DNA of 64,000 nucleotides, taken from Acidimicrobiaceae bacterium (lineage in GTDB: Bacteria > Actinomycetota > Acidimicrobiia > Acidimicrobiales > Ilumatobacteraceae). Below, one piece after another: positions 26,355 to 34,372 of the stretch; within the stretch, counting starts at the first letter, position 1, and each line of letters opens with the position of its first letter. A program made the position numbers and the translations under genes. The stretch is taken from contig CANFGT010000011.1 in assembly GCA_947446815.1 (NCBI GenBank), positions 1 through 64,000 on the forward strand, in the 5' to 3' direction. The notes below the pieces were generated by a model, which searched no databases, was not told the DNA's origin, and saw nothing but the letters and a program-made list of their open reading frames with translations.

Positions 26355-27133
26355 TGAGTGGTCGTTTAGAGACTGCTCTTCGCGCCCGAATCGATGCAGG
26401 TGGAAAATGTCTTGTCCCGTACATCACTGGTGGCTATCCAGGGTGGGTGGAATCTATTCGTGCATGTGCAGCCAACGGCGCTGATGCTGTTGAAATCGGA
26501 ATTCCATTTTCTGACCCAGTGATGGATGGTCCGATCATTCAGCAAGCATCGCAAGTGTCGTTAGATGCTGGGACTACTCCCATTTCGATTCTTCATGAAG
26601 TGCGAACACTTGATGTGGGAATCCCTTTGGCTGTCATGTGTTACTACAACACCGTTTTTCATGCAGGCGAGAAACGTTTCGCATCTGACCTTGCAGCCGC
26701 TGGCATCTCCGCAGCAATTGTTCCAGACCTTCCGTTGGAGGAGTCCGGCCCATGGACTGCTGCAGCTGATGAAGCGGGAATTGAAACTGTGATGCTTGCA
26801 GCACCGACGGCACCTGACGAGCGCCTCCCACGAATAACAGAACGTGCACGCGGATTTGTGTATTCAGTAGGGCTTCTCGGTGTGACGGGTGAACGTTCAT
26901 CATTGGCAGGCACTGCAACTGCGCTTGCGGCGCGTGTGAAGAACGTGACCACGAAGCCGGTGTTGGTGGGTGTGGGTGTTTCCAACGCCGAGCAGGCTGT
27001 GGAAGCAAGCCGTGTGGCTGATGGAGTCATCATGGGTGCTTCTGTTGTTCGTCGAATGATTGAGGGCGGTCCCGACGCAGTTGGCGCGTACATCCGAGAA
27101 GTACGCGAAGCTCTCGACACTGCACAGTGGTGA
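26354..27133 (+). CDS. trpA: Tryptophan synthase alpha chain
   Basis: The 259-residue TIM barrel has the catalytic Glu/Asp region VEIGIPFSDPVMDGP near residues 46-60 and LLGVTGERSSL near 175. It cleaves indole-3-glycerol phosphate and channels indole to TrpB. The GTG start overlaps the trpB stop by one base. Confidence 0.97.
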   Translation: MSGRLETALRARIDAGGKCLVPYITGGYPGWVESIRACAANGADAVEIGIPFSDPVMDGPIIQQASQVSLDAGTTPISILHEVRTLDVGIPLAVMCYYNTVFHAGEKRFASDLAAAGISAAIVPDLPLEESGPWTAAADEAGIETVMLAAPTAPDERLPRITERARGFVYSVGLLGVTGERSSLAGTATALAARVKNVTTKPVLVGVGVSNAEQAVEASRVADGVIMGASVVRRMIEGGPDAVGAYIREVREALDTAQW

Positions 27134-27134
27134 G

Positions 27135-27452
27135 ATGAGTATCTTCGGCGAGGGGAAGTGCGAACTGTGTGAAGCTGCTCGCATGTCCGAATGGTTTTAC
27201 GAAGACGAGGAATGTTGGATTGCTGAATGTGAATCGTGTGCGGTGCCCATGGTGGTCTGGCGTGAGCATGATGCGAACCCAACCGATGAGTTAAAGATTC
27301 GGCTCCATGAAAAACTTGCCTCGGTTGTCAAAGAGTTTTTCGACTTTGAGATGCGAATTGACGACAACATGCGCACTATCCCAGACCACTATCACGCTCA
27401 TGCGCGGCCCAAAGGCGGCTTCTACGGGTACGGCATGCGCCGTACGAAGTAA
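27135..27452 (+). CDS. Small HIT-like protein with extra CxxC pair
   Basis: A 105-residue protein starting one base after the trpA stop (TGAGATG). It has CELC near the N-terminus, YEDEECWIAECESC and VPMVVWREHDANPTDE. Near the C-terminus is IPDHYHAHARP, whose H-x-H-x-H pattern resembles the nucleotide-binding histidine triad of HIT proteins. The order CxxC, YED, a V-x-R-H strand and the triad follows ordinary HIT domains, but the centre is shortened and a second CxxC is added. A zinc-stabilised HIT-like hydrolase is an inference; no known protein was matched with certainty. Confidence 0.6.
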   Translation: MSIFGEGKCELCEAARMSEWFYEDEECWIAECESCAVPMVVWREHDANPTDELKIRLHEKLASVVKEFFDFEMRIDDNMRTIPDHYHAHARPKGGFYGYGMRRTK

Positions 27453-27461
27453 TATTTTGGG

Positions 27462-27911
27462 ATGTTGAAGCAAGGTTCAAAAGCACCCAAAATTGAGTTG
27501 CTTGATCAAAATGGTAAGCCCTGGTCGCTTGCCACTCAGGGCAAGAAGAAAATCCTTGTGTATTTCTACCCAAAGGCAGATACTCCTGGGTGCACAACGC
27601 AGTCATGTGGTCTTCGCGACATTAAAGATGAGATTGGTCGTACTGCGATCATCGGCATCAGTCCGGACAAGTTTGAAAAGCAAAAAAAGTTTGACGACAA
27701 GTATGAACTTGGATTTCCGCTACTTGCAGACACCGAACACAAAGTTGCTGAAGCTTTCAAAGTCTGGAAAGAGAAGTCAATGTACGGACGGAAATACATG
27801 GGCATTGAACGGTCCGCTTTCTTAATTCAAGAGGGTGTCGTACTTGAGGCGTGGTACAAAATTTCGCCTGCCGACACCCCGAAGAATCTTTTGAAGGCAC
27901 TCGGCAAATGA
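27462..27911 (+). CDS. bcp: Thioredoxin-dependent peroxiredoxin (Bcp/PrxQ)
   Basis: This 149-residue AhpC/TSA-fold protein has the PrxQ active site YPKADTPGCTTQSCGLRD near residue 38. The peroxidatic cysteine sits in PGCT and the second cysteine five residues later. Later motifs include GISPDKFEKQKKF and ERSAFLIQEGVV. It reduces peroxides with thioredoxin. Its stop overlaps the next start (ATGA). Confidence 0.94.
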   Translation: MLKQGSKAPKIELLDQNGKPWSLATQGKKKILVYFYPKADTPGCTTQSCGLRDIKDEIGRTAIIGISPDKFEKQKKFDDKYELGFPLLADTEHKVAEAFKVWKEKSMYGRKYMGIERSAFLIQEGVVLEAWYKISPADTPKNLLKALGK

Positions 27912-28336
27912 GTTCCTTCCCTCTCCCCATCGATGTTTTGCCGCATCGTTCGCCGTTTCTTTTCATTGACCGCATTAGCGAATTAGAGCCTGGTGTCAGA
28001 GCAGTGGGGCATTGGAAATTGAGTGGAGACGAATGGTTTTTCCCGGGTCATTTTCCAGGTCGACCCACATTGCCAGGTGTTCTCATGTGTGAGGCGATTG
28101 CGCAACTGGGTGCCTACGCGCTTTTGGTGAAGCCGGAGTTCTCCACAAAATTGCCTCTCTTCGGAGGTATTGATGGTGCACGATTCCGTCGCCAGGTTGT
28201 CCCAGGTGATGAATTGGAACTGCAGGCGGAATTGGGTCGCATTAGCGCTCGCGCCGGTAAGGGATCAGGGCGCGCATTGGTCAATGGTGAAGTTGCCTGC
28301 GAACTGGACCTGATGTTTGTTTTCGCTGATCGCTAA
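27908..28336 (+). CDS. FabZ-like 3-hydroxyacyl-ACP dehydratase
   Basis: A 142-residue hot-dog protein with DVLPHRSPFLFIDRI near residue 8 and the active-site stretch HFPGRPTLPGVLMCEAIAQLG near 48, including the catalytic His and Glu of FabZ. It would dehydrate 3-hydroxyacyl-ACP. It is close to, but on the opposite strand from, the fab operon. The ATG at 27908 overlaps the bcp stop, which decides the start; the frame runs further upstream inside bcp. Confidence 0.85.
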   Translation: MSSFPLPIDVLPHRSPFLFIDRISELEPGVRAVGHWKLSGDEWFFPGHFPGRPTLPGVLMCEAIAQLGAYALLVKPEFSTKLPLFGGIDGARFRRQVVPGDELELQAELGRISARAGKGSGRALVNGEVACELDLMFVFADR

Positions 28337-28377
28337 ATCTTTGGATTCTGCGACTCGAGCGTGATTACTCTGCCGAT

Positions 28378-28944
28378 ATGACTTGGATACGTTCGCAGAT
28401 TCCGCGTCGGATTGTGGAAGATGATTTAGAACTGCGTTGTTACGAGTTAACAGACGCCTATGCGCTATCTGATGCCGTGGCAACAAGTCTTCTTGAATTG
28501 GAACCGTGGATGCCGTGGGCGAATTTTGAGCCACTGTCTTTGGAAGAGCGCGCTGAATTGATTGAGAACTGGCGCCGGGACTGGGACAAGGGTCTCGAAT
28601 TTGTTATGGGAATTTTCCGACACGGCCATCTCGTTGGTAGTTCTGGTTTTCATCTTCGCGGTGAAGTCGGTCAACTAGAAATCGGTTACTGGGTGAAATC
28701 AGAGTCCGTAGGTGAGGGGATTGCCACTCGTAGTTCTTGCACTCTGCTGGAAACTGCTTTCAATTTGCCAGAGGTAGAAGAAGTACACATTCTCCATGAC
28801 AAGGCCAATGTGAAGTCACGTCGTGTGCCTGAAAAACTGGGTTTCGAATTACTTCTCGAGCAAGAACGTGCGCCACAAACATCTGGAGATTCTGGAATCG
28901 CGTGTCTCTGGTCGATGACTAGAGACAGATGGGCAATGCTCTAA
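28378..28944 (+). CDS. GNAT family N-acetyltransferase (RimJ/RimL type)
   Basis: The 188-residue protein has the GNAT fold in the RimJ/RimL style: LELRCYELTDAYALSDAV at the start, VGSSGFHLRGEVGQLEIGYWV in the centre and NVKSRRVPEKLGFELLLEQ near residue 145. It probably acetylates a protein N-terminus or a small amine. The substrate is not determined. Its end overlaps the convergent fabF stop by four bases. Confidence 0.85.
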   Translation: MTWIRSQIPRRIVEDDLELRCYELTDAYALSDAVATSLLELEPWMPWANFEPLSLEERAELIENWRRDWDKGLEFVMGIFRHGHLVGSSGFHLRGEVGQLEIGYWVKSESVGEGIATRSSCTLLETAFNLPEVEEVHILHDKANVKSRRVPEKLGFELLLEQERAPQTSGDSGIACLWSMTRDRWAML

Positions 28945-30125
28945 GAGGCTGGAGCGATGATGATGGAGCCGTTGTGGCCACCAAAACCAAAGTTGTTGGA
29001 GATGGTGGGTCCAGGAGTCCAATCGCGACCCTCTCCGATAACAAGGTCGATGCTCATCGCAGGGTCCAGCACTGTTGTACCCGCCGTTGGAGGGATGATC
29101 TTGTGTTCAAAGGACAGCAAAACTTGAGCCGCTTCGAGTGCACCTGCTGCACCTAACGCATGGCCAGTGACGCCTTTACCGCTAGTGACAGCAACAGACT
29201 TTGCCCCAAACACGTCTGTGACAGCCTGAGCCTCTGCTGAATCGTTGAGGGGAGTGGAAGTTCCGTGAGCATTAACGAGGACGATGTCTGTGGCAGCCAA
29301 GCCGGCATCGTCCAATGCAAGGTGCATGCACTTGATGGCGCCGGTGCCGCCTGGTGCAGGAGCAGTGATGTGATGTGCATCAGCGTTGCTGCCCGAGCCG
29401 AGGATCTCTCCCAAAATCTTCGCACCACGAGCAACTGCAAGGTCATAGCGTTCGAGAATGAAGACAGCAGCGCCTTCGCCCATGACGAAACCATTTCGGC
29501 GTTCATCAAACGGCATTGATTCACCTGTTGACGAGAGTGCCGTCATATTGCCAAAGCCTGCAAGAGATGTTGCGGTCGCCGCGCATTCGGAACCACCAGA
29601 TGCCACTGCATCACAACGACCCCAAGCGATGAGTCGTGCTGCGTAGCCCAAGGCATGTGTGCCGGCGGCGCAAGCGGTGCAGATTGTTTCATTAGGTCCC
29701 TGTAGCCCGTAGCGCATTGAAATTGCTGCACCCGAAGCGTTGGCCATCATCATGGGAACAAGGAAAGGGGAGACTCTGCGCTCGCCTTTGTCGAGACGAA
29801 TGAGTATTTGCTCTTCCAGCGTGTGAAGTCCACCAATACCCGTCGCAAAGATTGTTCCGAAACGGGATGGATCGACGCCGATGTCTCCGGCCTGGCTGAA
29901 AGCCTCTGCGGCCGCTGCTAGAGCAAGTTGTTCGACACGGTCTGCTCGACGTGCGTCTTTCGGGCTATCGAAGAATGGAAGAGGATCCCAGTCATCAATC
30001 GTGAGAGACGTCGTGCCATTTATTCCAGGACCAAAGAGTCCCTTCCAATAGTTCTCTTTACCGTGGCCGCAAGGGGCAACGACTCCAAGACCAGTAATAG
30101 CAACGCGATGTCCAACACCATTCAT
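28941..30125 (-). CDS. fabF: 3-Oxoacyl-ACP synthase II
   Basis: This 394-residue thiolase-fold condensing enzyme has the active cysteine in ICTACAAGTHALG near residue 150 and histidines in VNAHGTSTPLND and TGHALGAAG, completing the Cys-His-His triad of FabF. It elongates acyl-ACP with malonyl-ACP. It is the last gene of the minus-strand fab operon, 18 bases after acpP. Confidence 0.96.
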   Translation of the reverse strand: MNGVGHRVAITGLGVVAPCGHGKENYWKGLFGPGINGTTSLTIDDWDPLPFFDSPKDARRADRVEQLALAAAAEAFSQAGDIGVDPSRFGTIFATGIGGLHTLEEQILIRLDKGERRVSPFLVPMMMANASGAAISMRYGLQGPNETICTACAAGTHALGYAARLIAWGRCDAVASGGSECAATATSLAGFGNMTALSSTGESMPFDERRNGFVMGEGAAVFILERYDLAVARGAKILGEILGSGSNADAHHITAPAPGGTGAIKCMHLALDDAGLAATDIVLVNAHGTSTPLNDSAEAQAVTDVFGAKSVAVTSGKGVTGHALGAAGALEAAQVLLSFEHKIIPPTAGTTVLDPAMSIDLVIGEGRDWTPGPTISNNFGFGGHNGSIIIAPAS

Positions 30126-30143
30126 GACTGGGAACAGTTCTAT

Positions 30144-30380
30144 TTAGAGCTTGCCGGAAATGATTGCGAACGCCTGACCAACTGTCTTGACGTCTGCGAG
30201 TTCCTCTTCAGGAACTTCAATGCCGAACTCTTCTTCAAGAGCCATGACAAGTTCCACCACATCGAGTGAGTCTGCATCAAGGTCGTCGGCAAAACTTGCC
30301 TCCATGGTGACCTTTGCTGCGTCGACCGAGAGTGTCTCTACTGCACACTTGACGAAGCGATCAAAATTTTCGTTGCTCAT
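30144..30380 (-). CDS. acpP: Acyl carrier protein
   Basis: A 78-residue acidic protein with the phosphopantetheine attachment serine in [20 protein letters not shown] near residue 36. It carries growing acyl chains for FabD, FabH, FabG and FabF encoded around it. A strong AAGGAGAA ribosome site precedes the ATG, fitting its need for high expression, and a 66-base gap separates it from fabG. Confidence 0.98.
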   Translation of the reverse strand: MSNENFDRFVKCAVETLSVDAAKVTMEASFADDLDADSLDVVELVMALEEEFGIEVPEEELADVKTVGQAFAIISGKL

Positions 30381-30446
30381 AATTTTCTCCTTGAGTTGTC
30401 ATCTATTTTCGCACAGTACCCATGCGGAAGGCGTTCTTTGGCTGGA

Positions 30447-31151
30447 TTAGTGACCCATGCCCAAACCGCCATCCACAGGGATGACGGCGCCGGTGATGTA
30501 TCCACCGTCTGAACTAGCAAGGAAAGCGACAACACCAGCAATTTCGTCTGGAGTTGCCATCCGTTGCAGGGGCACTGCTGACGTCAGTTCCTTGAGGCGA
30601 TCTTCGCCGAGTGCTGCTGTCATGTCTGTCTCAACTGGCCCGGGTGCAACAACGTTCACAGTGATGCTGCGTGAACCAAGTTCGCGTGCAAGTGAGCGGG
30701 AAAAACCAACGAGACCGGCTTTTGATGCAGCGTAGTTTGCTTGACCTGCAGAGCCGAGTAGACCAACAACAGAAGACATCAAAATAATGCGTCCTTTGCG
30801 AGCCTTGAGCATTCCTTGAGTCGCTCGCTTCACCACACGGAATGATGCGGTGAGATTCGCGTCAATGACAGAAGCAAAATCTGTTTCGCTCATGCGCAGT
30901 AGAAGTGTGTCTTTTGTGATGCCAGCATTGGATACAAGAATCTCAACAGGACCGAAATGTTCCTCAACCGCTTTAAAGGCTGCATCAACCTGTGCTGTAT
31001 CGGTGACGTCGCATTTCACGCCAAAGAATTCAGATGGTGGCGGCGACGAGTTGTATGTGACCGCAACTTTGTCTCCAAGGGCAGCGAAACGTTGCGCGCA
31101 TGCAAGACCTATTCCGCGTGAACCACCCGTAATGAGAACGACTCTGCTCAT
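30447..31151 (-). CDS. fabG: 3-Oxoacyl-ACP reductase
   Basis: A short-chain dehydrogenase of 234 residues with the NADP-binding GGSRGIGLACAQ near residue 8, NAG near 80, the catalytic Ser in MSSVVGLLGSAG and YAASK near 145. It reduces 3-oxoacyl-ACP in fatty-acid synthesis. The ATG at 31151 overlaps the fabH stop (ATGA), so the four residues upstream in frame are not taken. Confidence 0.95.
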   Translation of the reverse strand: MSRVVLITGGSRGIGLACAQRFAALGDKVAVTYNSSPPPSEFFGVKCDVTDTAQVDAAFKAVEEHFGPVEILVSNAGITKDTLLLRMSETDFASVIDANLTASFRVVKRATQGMLKARKGRIILMSSVVGLLGSAGQANYAASKAGLVGFSRSLARELGSRSITVNVVAPGPVETDMTAALGEDRLKELTSAVPLQRMATPDEIAGVVAFLASSDGGYITGAVIPVDGGLGMGH

Positions 31152-32098
31152 TCGGCACCCCATTCAAGAATCGCGCTAGCAGCGGTCATTCCAGCACCGA
31201 AACCTACGAGCATGACAAGGTCGCCTTGCTTGGGCCTGGTCTGGTTGAACTCGCCAAACAGTGCCAATGGAATGGAAGCCGATGATGTGTTGCCGGTCTC
31301 GTGGATGACAACTGATGCACGATCCATGGAGATACCCAGGCGATCACATGCCGCGCTGATGATGCGAATATTGGCTTGGTGGGGAACAATGACATTGATC
31401 TGATCTGCTGTGACTCCAGCGTGGGTCATTGATTTTTGTGCGCTATCGACCATGATGCGAACGGCGCGACGGAAAACTTCTTTTCCGTCCATGTGCAGGG
31501 TTTCGCCAATATTGGCGTACAAAATTTCTTCAGCAGATCCATCGGCGTCGAGGTCCCATCCGAGCAGTTGACCTGGACCTGATGTTGCTTCCAATACGGC
31601 AGCGCCGGAACCATCAGCAAAAAGAATTGCCGTATTGCGATCAGTCCAGTCAGTGATTCGACGAAGTGTGTCTGTGCCGATGAGCAAGACCTTTTCTGCT
31701 CCCATTGCGATGAGACCGTGAGCATTAACAAGTCCGTACACAAAGCCTGAGCAGGCAGCGTTGATGTCGAAAGCTCCACATCGAAGCCCTAATGCATTCT
31801 GCACCGTTGCCGATGTTGCAGGAACAGTGCGATCTGGTGTGGTGGTTGCGAGAACAAGCGCGTCGATCGACGTGGGGTCAATGCCTGCCATCTTTAATGC
31901 CGCACCGCCACTAATAATGCTGAGCTCGGCTGTGCTACCGCCAATATGTCGACGGTGAATGCCAGTACGTTCGCGTACCCATTCATCGCTTGTATCGATC
32001 GCCTTGGCAAGATCTTCGTTGGTGACGGTCTCGTGACCAAGGGCGGTACCCCAGCCAGTGAATCGTGCACCGCGAACGTTGTTTGGAATCTTTGGCAT
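31148..32098 (-). CDS. fabH: 3-Oxoacyl-ACP synthase III
   Basis: The 316-residue enzyme has the FabH triad: Cys116 in FDINAACSGFVYGL, His in IVPHQANIRI near 240 and Asn in ETGNTSSASIP near 270. RERTGIHRRHIGG lies near the N-terminus. It starts chains by condensing acetyl-CoA or a branched acyl-CoA with malonyl-ACP. It is placed second in the operon, 15 bases after fabD. Confidence 0.96.
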   Translation of the reverse strand: MPKIPNNVRGARFTGWGTALGHETVTNEDLAKAIDTSDEWVRERTGIHRRHIGGSTAELSIISGGAALKMAGIDPTSIDALVLATTTPDRTVPATSATVQNALGLRCGAFDINAACSGFVYGLVNAHGLIAMGAEKVLLIGTDTLRRITDWTDRNTAILFADGSGAAVLEATSGPGQLLGWDLDADGSAEEILYANIGETLHMDGKEVFRRAVRIMVDSAQKSMTHAGVTADQINVIVPHQANIRIISAACDRLGISMDRASVVIHETGNTSSASIPLALFGEFNQTRPKQGDLVMLVGFGAGMTAASAILEWGAE

Positions 32099-32113
32099 GG
32101 GTTCCTTCGTGTT

Positions 32114-33289
32114 TTACAGCGAACGCAACCAGGCGATGGGTTGATGTGTAGTCACTCGCTCGCCCTCGACTGCGATGAAATTTTGAATAACCCCAGCAAA
32201 CGGGGAGCGCACTTCAGTGTCTCCCACGTGGCCGATTACTCGTCCGACTCCAATTGTCGAATCAATGCCCACAGTTGCATCAGGGCTGAAAACGCCTGCA
32301 GCAGGGCTCACAACAAGACGCTCCACTGCGAAGAGATGTTCGCCTTCTAATTGGGCTGCCCCAACGGGAGACGATGCGTTCACCCATTCGATGAGTTTGT
32401 CGAGTTCTTCTGGGGTGGCAACAGAAATTGTCCGTGCGTTTTCCACGGTGCGCTTTGCCATGCCTGTTAGGACACCTCCAGGACCGAGTTCTACGAAACC
32501 GCTGACTCCGAGCTCGCTCATGGTGAGCAAACAATGCTTCCATCGCACAGGGCTCGACAACTGTGCAGATAAAAGAGAGGACCATTCTTCGCCCGATGAG
32601 TGTGCAATTGCGTCAACATTCGAAATCACAGGTACTTCAACATCGCGCGGTGATGCCAGTGCAATTGCAGTGCGAAGACGTTCACGCGCTGCGGTCATGA
32701 ACGGCGTATGGAAAGCACCCGATACTTGGAGCGGCATAATCTTTTTTGCGCCAAGTTCTTTTGCATGTTCTCCTGCTGAGGCAACGCCAGCGGGTGAGCC
32801 TGCAATCACCACTTGTCCTGGTGCATTGAAATTCGCTACCCACACCTCTGCATCTGCACGCCGACAGGCAACCTCGACGAGATCGTCATCAAGCCCGAGC
32901 ACTGCTGCCATGGTGCCAGGAGACGCGGAGCCAGCTTCATGCATGGCATCGGCGCGCTCGACAACGAGCCTCACTCCATCTTCAAAAGAAAGAGCACCGG
33001 TGGCGGTCAACGCTGTGTATTCACCCAGGCTGTGGCCAGCGCAGAAACTTGGCACGATGCCCAGTCGCTCGACTGCATCCAACACCATGAGAGACGATAC
33101 GAAAGTGGTGAGTTGTGCGTTGCGAGTGTCTTTGAGTTCGTCCGCATCTGAATCAAGAAGGAGCGCACCGACATCACGACCTGCAACATCTGACGCCTCA
33201 TCGACTAATTCCCAGCTTTCATGTCCCACCCAAGGGCGACCCATTCCGGGTCTCTGGGAGCCTTGTCCTGGGAAAGTGAACGCAAGCAT
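32114..33289 (-). CDS. fabD: Malonyl-CoA:ACP transacylase with C-terminal biotinyl/lipoyl-like domain
   Basis: Residues 1-305 are a complete FabD: FTFPGQGSQRPGMG, nucleophile GHSLGEYTAL near 87, FNAPGQVVIAGS near 155 and the histidine in VSGAFHTPFM near 193. FabD loads malonyl onto ACP. About 80 extra residues follow. From EHLFAVERLVVSPAAG to FAGVIQNFIAVEGERVTTHQ and PIAWL they look like a biotinyl/lipoyl (hammerhead) fold. The turn where biotin carriers have the modified lysine (EAMKM) is shortened to GHVGDTEV and has no lysine, so the domain is unlikely to be biotinylated. It is the first gene of the operon. Confidence 0.92.
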   Translation of the reverse strand: MLAFTFPGQGSQRPGMGRPWVGHESWELVDEASDVAGRDVGALLLDSDADELKDTRNAQLTTFVSSLMVLDAVERLGIVPSFCAGHSLGEYTALTATGALSFEDGVRLVVERADAMHEAGSASPGTMAAVLGLDDDLVEVACRRADAEVWVANFNAPGQVVIAGSPAGVASAGEHAKELGAKKIMPLQVSGAFHTPFMTAARERLRTAIALASPRDVEVPVISNVDAIAHSSGEEWSSLLSAQLSSPVRWKHCLLTMSELGVSGFVELGPGGVLTGMAKRTVENARTISVATPEELDKLIEWVNASSPVGAAQLEGEHLFAVERLVVSPAAGVFSPDATVGIDSTIGVGRVIGHVGDTEVRSPFAGVIQNFIAVEGERVTTHQPIAWLRSL

Positions 33290-33381
33290 GGTGTCAAAAA
33301 CCTTAGACGGGGTAGGGAGGGCAAGACTGTTACCACTTAGTAGGTCACGACGGAACTTCGCCGATACGCTCTACAGCCCTG

Positions 33382-33464
33382 GCCCGAGTGGCGGAATGGC
33401 AGACGCGACGGACTCAAAATCCGTTGTCCGGAAGGGCGTGTGGGTTCGAGTCCCACCTCGGGCA
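33382..33464 (+). tRNA. tRNA-Leu (anticodon CAA)
   Basis: A type II tRNA folds here. The acceptor GCCCGAG pairs with CTCGGGC, the anticodon stem ACGGA pairs with TCCGT around the loop CTCAAAA (anticodon CAA, codon UUG), and there is a long variable arm and a T loop TTCGAGT. The discriminator is A33464; the next bases are CCC, so CCA is not encoded. It lies between the divergent fab operon and the small coiled-coil gene. Confidence 0.96.
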
Positions 33465-33490
33465 CCCAGGTGATTCATACACTTGCTCCT

Positions 33491-33781
33491 ATGGGTCAAC
33501 GACTACTTCACAGGCGATTGTCTTCGGCCTCTGCCCGTTTGAAGGAATTACGCACTGAATTGCGTGTCGTCGAAGACCAAATGGTCCAGCTTGTTGATGA
33601 TGCGGACGAGCTCTCACTGCGGGCCTTGGTCTCAGAGACTCCGGCAGCTGACCACGAATACAGGGAAGCGAAGAAGCATGCGGACACGATTCAGCGCCAT
33701 CACGCCAATCTTGTGCGTGAAATTGCCGAAATCGACCAGAAAATCAACGAACTCCTTGACCGCATGAAAGACTCCTTGTAA
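33491..33781 (+). CDS. Small coiled-coil protein of unknown function
   Basis: The family is not recognised. The 96-residue product is highly charged, with Glu/Lys/Arg heptad-like spacing from about residue 8 to the end (for example ARLKELRTELRVVEDQMVQL and REIAEIDQKINELLDRMKDS), broken by a short Pro-containing hinge near residue 50. A two-helix coiled coil is likely. The start is the ATG at 33491; a longer frame would run into the tRNA. The stop TAA shares a base with the ATG of the ANTAR regulator (TAATG), so it is probably translated together with that regulator. Confidence 0.75.
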   Translation: MGQRLLHRRLSSASARLKELRTELRVVEDQMVQLVDDADELSLRALVSETPAADHEYREAKKHADTIQRHHANLVREIAEIDQKINELLDRMKDSL

Positions 33782-34359
33782 TGAGTATTCGCGTCGTGAT
33801 TGCAGAGGATGAGGCAATCATCCGTCTTGACCTCAAGGAGACCCTCGAAGAAGAGGGTTACATCGTTGTTGGTGAAACTGGTCGCGGAGATAAAGCCGTC
33901 GATTTAGTTCGTGAGCACCGTCCTGACCTAGCAATTCTTGATATCAAAATGCCGGGGATGGATGGGCTGGAGGCTGCGCGCCACATCACAAAAGATCGCA
34001 TTTGTGGCGTGCTTGTTCTCACGGCGTTTAGTCAGCGTGAAGTTATTGAAGAAGCGCGTGATGCAGGTGCGCTTGCTTATTTGGTCAAGCCTTTTCAAAA
34101 GAGCGATCTCATTCCGGCTATTGAAGTAGCAATCGGACGTTTCCGCGAAATGCAAACTCTGAACGGTGAAGTGGAATTGCTGGGTGAGCAATTAGAGGCT
34201 CGTAAGTCGATTGACCGAGCCAAGGGCATCTTGATTGACCAATTCAAGATGACAGAAGCAGATTCTTATGGGTTCATCCAGCGTGGAGCAATGAACCACC
34301 GCACCACAATGAAGGCCGTTGCCGACATGGTGGTTTCTGGCGAACTTCGCCCTGAATAG
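33781..34359 (+). CDS. Response regulator with ANTAR RNA-binding domain (PdtaR type)
   Basis: The 192-residue protein has a receiver domain (VVIAEDEAIIRLDL with the acidic pocket, phosphoacceptor Asp in LAILDIKMPG near residue 58, Lys in YLVKPFQ near 102). A C-terminal ANTAR domain follows (RKSIDRAKGILIDQFKMTEA then SYGFIQRGAMNHRTTMKAVA). ANTAR regulators bind dual hairpins in RNA leaders and act by antitermination. Position directly before polA and rpsA matches Mycobacterium pdtaR (Rv1626). The cognate histidine kinase is not in the window. Confidence 0.92.
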   Translation: MSIRVVIAEDEAIIRLDLKETLEEEGYIVVGETGRGDKAVDLVREHRPDLAILDIKMPGMDGLEAARHITKDRICGVLVLTAFSQREVIEEARDAGALAYLVKPFQKSDLIPAIEVAIGRFREMQTLNGEVELLGEQLEARKSIDRAKGILIDQFKMTEADSYGFIQRGAMNHRTTMKAVADMVVSGELRPE

Positions 34360-34372
34360 ATAGGGGATAGCC

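Noticed and set aside
32217-33473. Long open frame (over 400 codons) on the plus strand
   Set aside because: It is antisense to fabD, rich in Ser/Thr/Arg, has no recognisable domain and runs into the tRNA-Leu. It reflects codon bias of the real gene.
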